Source: Pseudomonadaceae bacterium UBA5811 (GTDB lineage: Bacteria > Pseudomonadota > Gammaproteobacteria > Pseudomonadales > Pseudomonadaceae). From it: a DNA stretch of 19,034 nucleotides. The translations under genes and the position numbers were made by a program. Positions within the stretch are counted from its first letter, which is position 1. The number at the start of each line of letters is the position of its first letter. Positions 14,833-19,034 of this stretch are shown piece by piece. Under the pieces are notes generated by a model. The model searched no databases. It was not told where the DNA came from and saw nothing but the letters and a program-made list of their open reading frames with translations. The stretch lies in NCBI GenBank assembly GCA_002417905.1, contig DIDB01000215.1, positions 1 to 19,034 of the forward strand, written 5' to 3'.

Positions 14833-16532
14833 CACTAGACTGGCCCCACTGGCTGCGGCCTGGCTGGTGGCTGCTACTACCCCTGATGGCCGGACTGCTC
14901 TGGTACCGGTCCAGAAACCGTTTACCATTGACCAGCCCGTGGCAGCGCCTGCTGCCGGTCAAGTTTCAGGAGAGACTGCTGATCCCCGGCAAACCGGCCA
15001 GCCAGCGGCCCCTGCTCCTGCTGGCGACGGGCTGGCTGCTGGCCCTGCTGGCCCTGCTGGGACCGGCCAGGCCACAGCTTCCCCCCCCAACGGCCCGGCC
15101 AGCAGACCCGCTGGTCGTTCTGCTGGAAGTCACTCCGGACATGCTGGCCAGGGATGTCCAGCCGGACCGGCTGGGACTGGCCAGACACAAGCTGCTGGAT
15201 CTGCTGCAGCTGCGCCATGGGGCCTCTACAGCCATTGTGGTCTTTGCCGGCAGTGCCCATGTGCTGGTGCCCCTTACGGAAGATCAGTCCATGGCAGGCA
15301 ACCTGCTGCAAGCTGTCTCGCCCGCCATCATGCCGGAAGCCGGCCACCGGGCTGATCTTGCCGTTGAACAGGCTCTGGGCCTGCTGCGCCAGGCCGGTCA
15401 GGGGCCGGGACACCTGCTGCTGATGGGGGGAAGCCTGCAGCCGGAGGAGCAGTTGCAGATCAGAGCCCTGCTGGAAAGACAGGCCACACCTCTCGCCATT
15501 CTCGGAATTGGCAGCCGGGATGGTGCCCCCGTTACTGGTGAAGATGGCCGCTACCTGCGTACAGCCAGTGGTGCCATCCTGATGCCCCATCTCAATCCGG
15601 AGCCGCTGGCCCGACTGGCAGAACAGCTGGGGGGGCGCTACCGGACTGCCGGTCCAGACCCGTCCGATCTGCTGGCGCTGCAGCTGCAACCCCTTCCCGA
15701 TGGCTTGCATGACACGGAGCCTGCTCCACTACCCGTCTGGCGTGATGAAGGTCACTGGCTGCTGCTGCCCCTGGTGCTGGTGGCCGCCTGTGCCGCCCGG
15801 CGTGGCTGGCTATTCGGTCTGCTGTTGCTGGTGATGGGCACGCCAGTCAGTCCGGCCATGGCCAGCAGCTGGCAGGATCTTTGGTGGCGGCCCGACCAGC
15901 AGGCCCTGCAACAGCTGGAGGCGGGCCAGCCACTGGAAGCGGCCAAGAACTTCCAGAACTTCCGCTGGCGGGGACTGGCTTTTTATCAGGCGGGCCACTA
16001 TGCCGCGGCGGCCCGCTGCTTTGCCATGGGCCAGAGCGCCGCCGACCGTTACAATCTGGGCAACGCGCTGGCCATGGACCGGCAACTGGAGCCGGCACTG
16101 GCCGCCTATGACCAGGCCCTTAACCTGCAACCAGGCTGGACTGAGGCCGAACAGAACCGGGCCATCGTGGCCGGCTGGCTGCAAAAACGGGATGCCGGAA
16201 CGGCCGAAACCCGCCGGGCGGGCCATGAGGGAACAGCCCGGGAGCCACCGCCTGGCGGTCCGGATTCCGGCCCGCAGCCACAGCCCCCTGCTGACGGAAA
16301 CAGGCCCGCCACTAGGAGCAGTCAACCCTCACCACCAGCCACAGCAGCTGGCCGGCAACCAGAAGCATCCGGCCAGCTGGCAGCCGGTACACGCAGTGAT
16401 GCCCGGAACGGGCAGCTGGAAACACGGCAGGTGCGCGAACAGTGGCTGCGCCTGCTGCCGGATAATCCGGGTGAGTTGCTGAAACGGAAGTTTCTCTATG
16501 AGCAGCGCCAGCGACAGGAATCCTTGCCATGA
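14829..16532 (+). CDS. batB: BatB/BatC-type vWA–TPR fusion protein
   Basis: The 567-residue membrane protein has two N-terminal helices (about 12-25 and 61-78), a vWA-like domain (about 95-285), and a further hydrophobic pair around 309-343. A TPR region (about 350-445) includes WWRPDQQALQQLEAGQ and YNLGNALAMDRQLEPALAAYDQAL. A low-complexity Pro/Gly/Ala linker (about 455-530) and a conserved-looking tail, DNPGELLKRKFLYEQR, follow. The vWA metal site is degenerate: Glu100, Thr102 and Asp104 replace D-x-S-x-S, and LLLMGGS stands where a TDG motif is expected. Start at ATG 14829 (ATGA overlap); a GTG two codons earlier is possible. Stop overlaps batD. Confidence 0.88.
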   Translation: MTLDWPHWLRPGWWLLLPLMAGLLWYRSRNRLPLTSPWQRLLPVKFQERLLIPGKPASQRPLLLLATGWLLALLALLGPARPQLPPPTARPADPLVVLLEVTPDMLARDVQPDRLGLARHKLLDLLQLRHGASTAIVVFAGSAHVLVPLTEDQSMAGNLLQAVSPAIMPEAGHRADLAVEQALGLLRQAGQGPGHLLLMGGSLQPEEQLQIRALLERQATPLAILGIGSRDGAPVTGEDGRYLRTASGAILMPHLNPEPLARLAEQLGGRYRTAGPDPSDLLALQLQPLPDGLHDTEPAPLPVWRDEGHWLLLPLVLVAACAARRGWLFGLLLLVMGTPVSPAMASSWQDLWWRPDQQALQQLEAGQPLEAAKNFQNFRWRGLAFYQAGHYAAAARCFAMGQSAADRYNLGNALAMDRQLEPALAAYDQALNLQPGWTEAEQNRAIVAGWLQKRDAGTAETRRAGHEGTAREPPPGGPDSGPQPQPPADGNRPATRSSQPSPPATAAGRQPEASGQLAAGTRSDARNGQLETRQVREQWLRLLPDNPGELLKRKFLYEQRQRQESLP

Positions 16533-18175
16533 AATACCCAGCCCTGCCGTTTTTGCTGCTGGCCCTGCTTCTGCTGGTCAGGCCCGTGCGGGCAGAGGAG
16601 TACCTGACGGCCCGTCTGGACCGGGCTGATCTTGCACTGAATGAAAGTGTGGAGCTGACCTTGGACGTACCGGGCAACGGCAGTGACCGACCGGATTTTT
16701 CAGCTCTGGAGCGGGAGTTTCAGGTCGGCCCGCCCCGCCAGATCCGCCTGCAGCTGACCGCTGATGGCCAGACCAGGCCCATGACCCAATGGAGTCTGAG
16801 TCTGCAGCCACGGCACAGTGGCCGTCTGGTCATTCCAGCCCTTGCGGTGGCCGGGCACTACAGTGCTCCGATAACCCTGCAGGTTCATTCCACACCTCTG
16901 CACCCTGCTGGCCGACCGGTTTTCATGGATGTCCATCTGGCACAGAACCCGGTTTACGTGCAGGCCCAGGCCTTGCTAAACGTGCGGATCTATCACCGGG
17001 TGTCGCTTTACGATGACAGCAATCTGTCTGCCCTGCAGGCTGACGATGCCCATATTGAGCGACTGGGCGAGCCAAGGACCTATGAAACCCGGGTGGATGG
17101 CATCCGTTACGGCATTATTGATATCCGTTATGCCATTTTTCCACGGCACAGCGGCCCGCTAAAAATCAGCGGCCAGACGTTTAGCGCCCTGAGCGTACCC
17201 GATGATACCGGGCAGAAACCGCAGCCCTTTGCCGGCGGACAGGCCCGGGGCAAGGCCATCCAGGTTACAGCCCCTGATCAGGTACTGCGGGTGCTGCCCA
17301 GACCGGCCAGCTGGCCAGAAGACGCGCCCTGGTTGCCCGCAGCCAGCCTGACCCTGAGCGAGGCCTTTGTTCCGCAAAGCCTGATAGTCAGGGCAGGTGA
17401 TGCCCTGACCCGCATCCGGACCCTGCAGGCTGGTGGTCTGTCTGCTGCCCAGCTACCGGTACTGCCTCCATCCATCTCCAGCGGATTGCGGCGCTATCAG
17501 GAGCAGGCCGTGCTGGACACCCGCGTCAGCGCTCAGGGACTGGGCGGCACCCGGGAGGAAACCGAAGCGCTGGTGCCTGTTCAGCGGGGGAGCCTGCAGC
17601 TGCCCGGGACGGAGATACTCTGGTGGAATACGGAAGAAGACCGGCTGGAGCGACTGGTGCTACCCGCCCGGACGCTGCAGGTACAGCCCGGCGGACTGGC
17701 TGCGGACAATATCCGGGAAAGCCACCCGGCACGGAAAGAAACGGCCCGGCTGCTCCAGGTATGGATATGGCAGGCCAGCACACTGCTGCTGGCCTGCACC
17801 ACCGTGCTCGGGTTCGCCCTCTGGTGGCATGCCAGACGCCAGCCGGCCATTATCCGGCCTACTGTGGAGCTGGCCTCGCCTGCCCTGCTGGATGAACTGC
17901 GCCGGGCCTGCCAGCTCAATGATCCAGCCGCCAGCCGCCAGGCGCTGGATGCCTGGGCCAGGCATCAGCCAGAAACCCTGGCCGAGATGGCCGCCCGTTT
18001 TATTCCGCTCTCTGAAGCGCTGGACCAGCTGAACGGTGCCTTATACAGCGATAGCGAGGGGGGACACTGGCTGGGTGAAAGCCTGTGGCAGGCCATCTGC
18101 CAGTTACCCGGGGCTCCGGGTGGCGATATCCAGTCCGCAAGCACCCGGACATTGCCACCGCTGTATCCGCATTAA
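16529..18175 (+). CDS. batD: BatD family protein
   Basis: The 548-residue protein has a signal peptide (PFLLLALLLLVRPVRA|EEY, cleavage after residue 22), a large periplasmic part made of beta-rich, Ig-like repeats, and one membrane helix at about 411-433 (VWIWQASTLLLACTTVLGFALWW). A cytosolic helical tail of about 115 residues follows. This is the BatD/oxygen-tolerance family layout. It probably presents substrates or holds the vWA proteins on the periplasmic side; that is inference. It is the last gene of the MoxR operon, coupled to the previous gene by ATGA. Its stop codon TAA shares the palindrome TTAA with the stop of convergent pepN. Confidence 0.88.
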   Translation: MKYPALPFLLLALLLLVRPVRAEEYLTARLDRADLALNESVELTLDVPGNGSDRPDFSALEREFQVGPPRQIRLQLTADGQTRPMTQWSLSLQPRHSGRLVIPALAVAGHYSAPITLQVHSTPLHPAGRPVFMDVHLAQNPVYVQAQALLNVRIYHRVSLYDDSNLSALQADDAHIERLGEPRTYETRVDGIRYGIIDIRYAIFPRHSGPLKISGQTFSALSVPDDTGQKPQPFAGGQARGKAIQVTAPDQVLRVLPRPASWPEDAPWLPAASLTLSEAFVPQSLIVRAGDALTRIRTLQAGGLSAAQLPVLPPSISSGLRRYQEQAVLDTRVSAQGLGGTREETEALVPVQRGSLQLPGTEILWWNTEEDRLERLVLPARTLQVQPGGLAADNIRESHPARKETARLLQVWIWQASTLLLACTTVLGFALWWHARRQPAIIRPTVELASPALLDELRRACQLNDPAASRQALDAWARHQPETLAEMAARFIPLSEALDQLNGALYSDSEGGHWLGESLWQAICQLPGAPGGDIQSASTRTLPPLYPH

Positions 18176-19034
18176 GCGAGGCTTTTGCTGACCACTTCAT
18201 AAACGTCGGGCGACAGCTTGCCCGAGGCCAGGATCCGCTCCAGCTGTGCGCGCATCAGGGGCTGTCGGGCACCATCAAGCTTGCGCCAGCGGGTCAGTGG
18301 CGTCAGCTGTCGGGCGGCAATCTGTGGATTCAGGGCATTCAGGGCAATCACCTGATCCGCCAGAAAATGGTAACCGGCACCATCTACTCGGTGGAAGTTC
18401 ACGGGATTCTGGCTGGCAAAAGCTCCGATCAGTGCCCGGACCCGGTTCGGATTGCGCAGGGTAAAAGATGGATGCTGCATCAACTGCTGGACCCGCTCCA
18501 GTCCACCGGAGCGGGAGCAGGCGGCCTGGACACTGAACCACTGGTCCATGACCAGCGGATCGGCCGCAAAGCGCTCCGCAAAGTGCTGCAGCGCCTGTTC
18601 CCGGGCTGCGTCAAAGGGCGAGTTGACCAGCACGGCCAGTGCCCCCAGCTGCTCGGTCATGTTGTCAGCCTGCTCAAACTGGGCCTGACAGGCGGCCAGT
18701 ACCTCGGGACGACCGCTTAACATCAGATAGGACAAGGTGATGTTCTGCAGCGCCCGGCGGGCGAAATGTTCGGCAGAAGGTGTGTAGGGCGTGCGGGCTG
18801 AAATTTCGCGACAGGTCTGGTAACGGGTCCATAGCGGTTCGTGCAGATGGTCGGCAATTGCCTTGCGGACCGTTTCACGGGCAGCGTGGATGGCATCCAC
18901 ATCAGCCATGCTGCTGAGCTCGGCCAGGTAGGCCTCACCGGGCAGGCTCAGCATCTCGGCCAGCATGGCCGGGTCCAGCTGCGGATCAGCCAGCACATGA
19001 TGCAGCGCGTCAATCAGGCAGGGATCGGGCTGGC
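18172..19034 (-). CDS. pepN: Aminopeptidase N, C-terminal part (window-truncated)
   Basis: The visible 286 residues match the C-terminal helical domain of the M1-family alanyl aminopeptidase PepN. Recognisable segments are NNITLSYL-like repeats of helices, QFEQADNMTEQLGALAVLVN, DPLVMDQWFSVQA, NPNRVRALIGAFASQNPVNFHR, and SGYHFLADQVIALN. The zinc-binding HEXXH site lies in the part outside the window. The frame stays open to 19034, so the gene is cut by the window rather than broken; the GTG at 18996 is not the true start. The stop overlaps that of batD, leaving no intergenic terminator. Confidence 0.93.
   Translation of the reverse strand, partial: QPDPCLIDALHHVLADPQLDPAMLAEMLSLPGEAYLAELSSMADVDAIHAARETVRKAIADHLHEPLWTRYQTCREISARTPYTPSAEHFARRALQNITLSYLMLSGRPEVLAACQAQFEQADNMTEQLGALAVLVNSPFDAAREQALQHFAERFAADPLVMDQWFSVQAACSRSGGLERVQQLMQHPSFTLRNPNRVRALIGAFASQNPVNFHRVDGAGYHFLADQVIALNALNPQIAARQLTPLTRWRKLDGARQPLMRAQLERILASGKLSPDVYEVVSKSLA

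Noticed and set aside
12370..14928. Several 249-291-codon minus-strand frames opposite the MoxR/Bat operon
   Set aside because: Their composition mirrors the opposite strand's Leu/Arg/Ala codons, they overlap each other and they match nothing I recognise.
18206..18225. Hairpin TCGGGC / GCCCGA after batD
   Set aside because: Only 6 bp with an 8-base loop, inside pepN coding sequence and without a T-run; too weak to call a terminator.

Overview
The window is a gene-dense piece of a gammaproteobacterial chromosome. A pseudomonad or close relative fits best. The ribosome modulation factor is 71 residues, the long form with a C-terminal tail rather than the 55-residue enterobacterial form. From memory, the orders yqjD/E/K-like–dgt, dacB–rlmKL–rmf–pyrD and galU–gor also resemble those of Pseudomonas. 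The genus is not determined. All genes except the last are complete, I see no mobile element, CRISPR array, tRNA or rRNA, and no gap between genes exceeds 300 bases.

Layout. (1) 77-2351, minus strand: galU then gor, a clearly AT-richer stretch, followed by a near-consensus promoter that reads out of the left edge. (2) A 290-bp divergent intergenic region, then a plus-strand run at 2643-7663: a DUF883/YqjD-like ribosome-associated membrane protein, a YqjE-like holin-fold protein, a YqjK-like protein, a dGTPase, a FUSC-like integral membrane protein and the D-Ala-D-Ala carboxypeptidase DacB. The genes overlap or lie within 26 bp of each other, so they are probably one operon. (3) rlmKL (minus) converges on dacB with overlapping ends and diverges from rmf (plus) across a short region containing a 17-bp palindrome and a strong leader hairpin. 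(4) pyrD (minus) converges on rmf and has a good promoter facing away from the next operon. (5) 11457-18175, plus strand: a compact six-gene MoxR/Bat operon (MoxR AAA+ ATPase, DUF58, DUF4381, BatA-type vWA, BatB/BatC-type vWA-TPR fusion, BatD), in which every junction is within 1 bp or overlaps. (6) 18172-19034, minus strand: the C-terminal part of aminopeptidase N, cut by the window end.

How the genes work together. The MoxR/Bat genes form one recognisable machine: a cytosolic AAA+ ATPase working with membrane-anchored von Willebrand A proteins, thought to act in assembly or maintenance of envelope or metal-dependent complexes. rlmKL and rmf both concern the ribosome (23S rRNA methylation and stationary-phase 100S dimers), and the YqjD-like protein belongs to a family that tethers ribosomes to the membrane. 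The other genes are general metabolism: redox (gor), sugar nucleotides (galU), dNTP pools (dgt), peptidoglycan (dacB), pyrimidines (pyrD) and peptide turnover (pepN).

I did not find a wholly new system. The points most worth a second look are: only one of the three vWA-type proteins in the Bat operon keeps an intact metal site; the rmf leader is structured and its upstream region holds a 17-bp palindrome; an uncharacterised FUSC-like membrane protein is coupled to a dGTPase; and glutathione reductase has lost one of the two arginines expected to read the NADPH 2'-phosphate.
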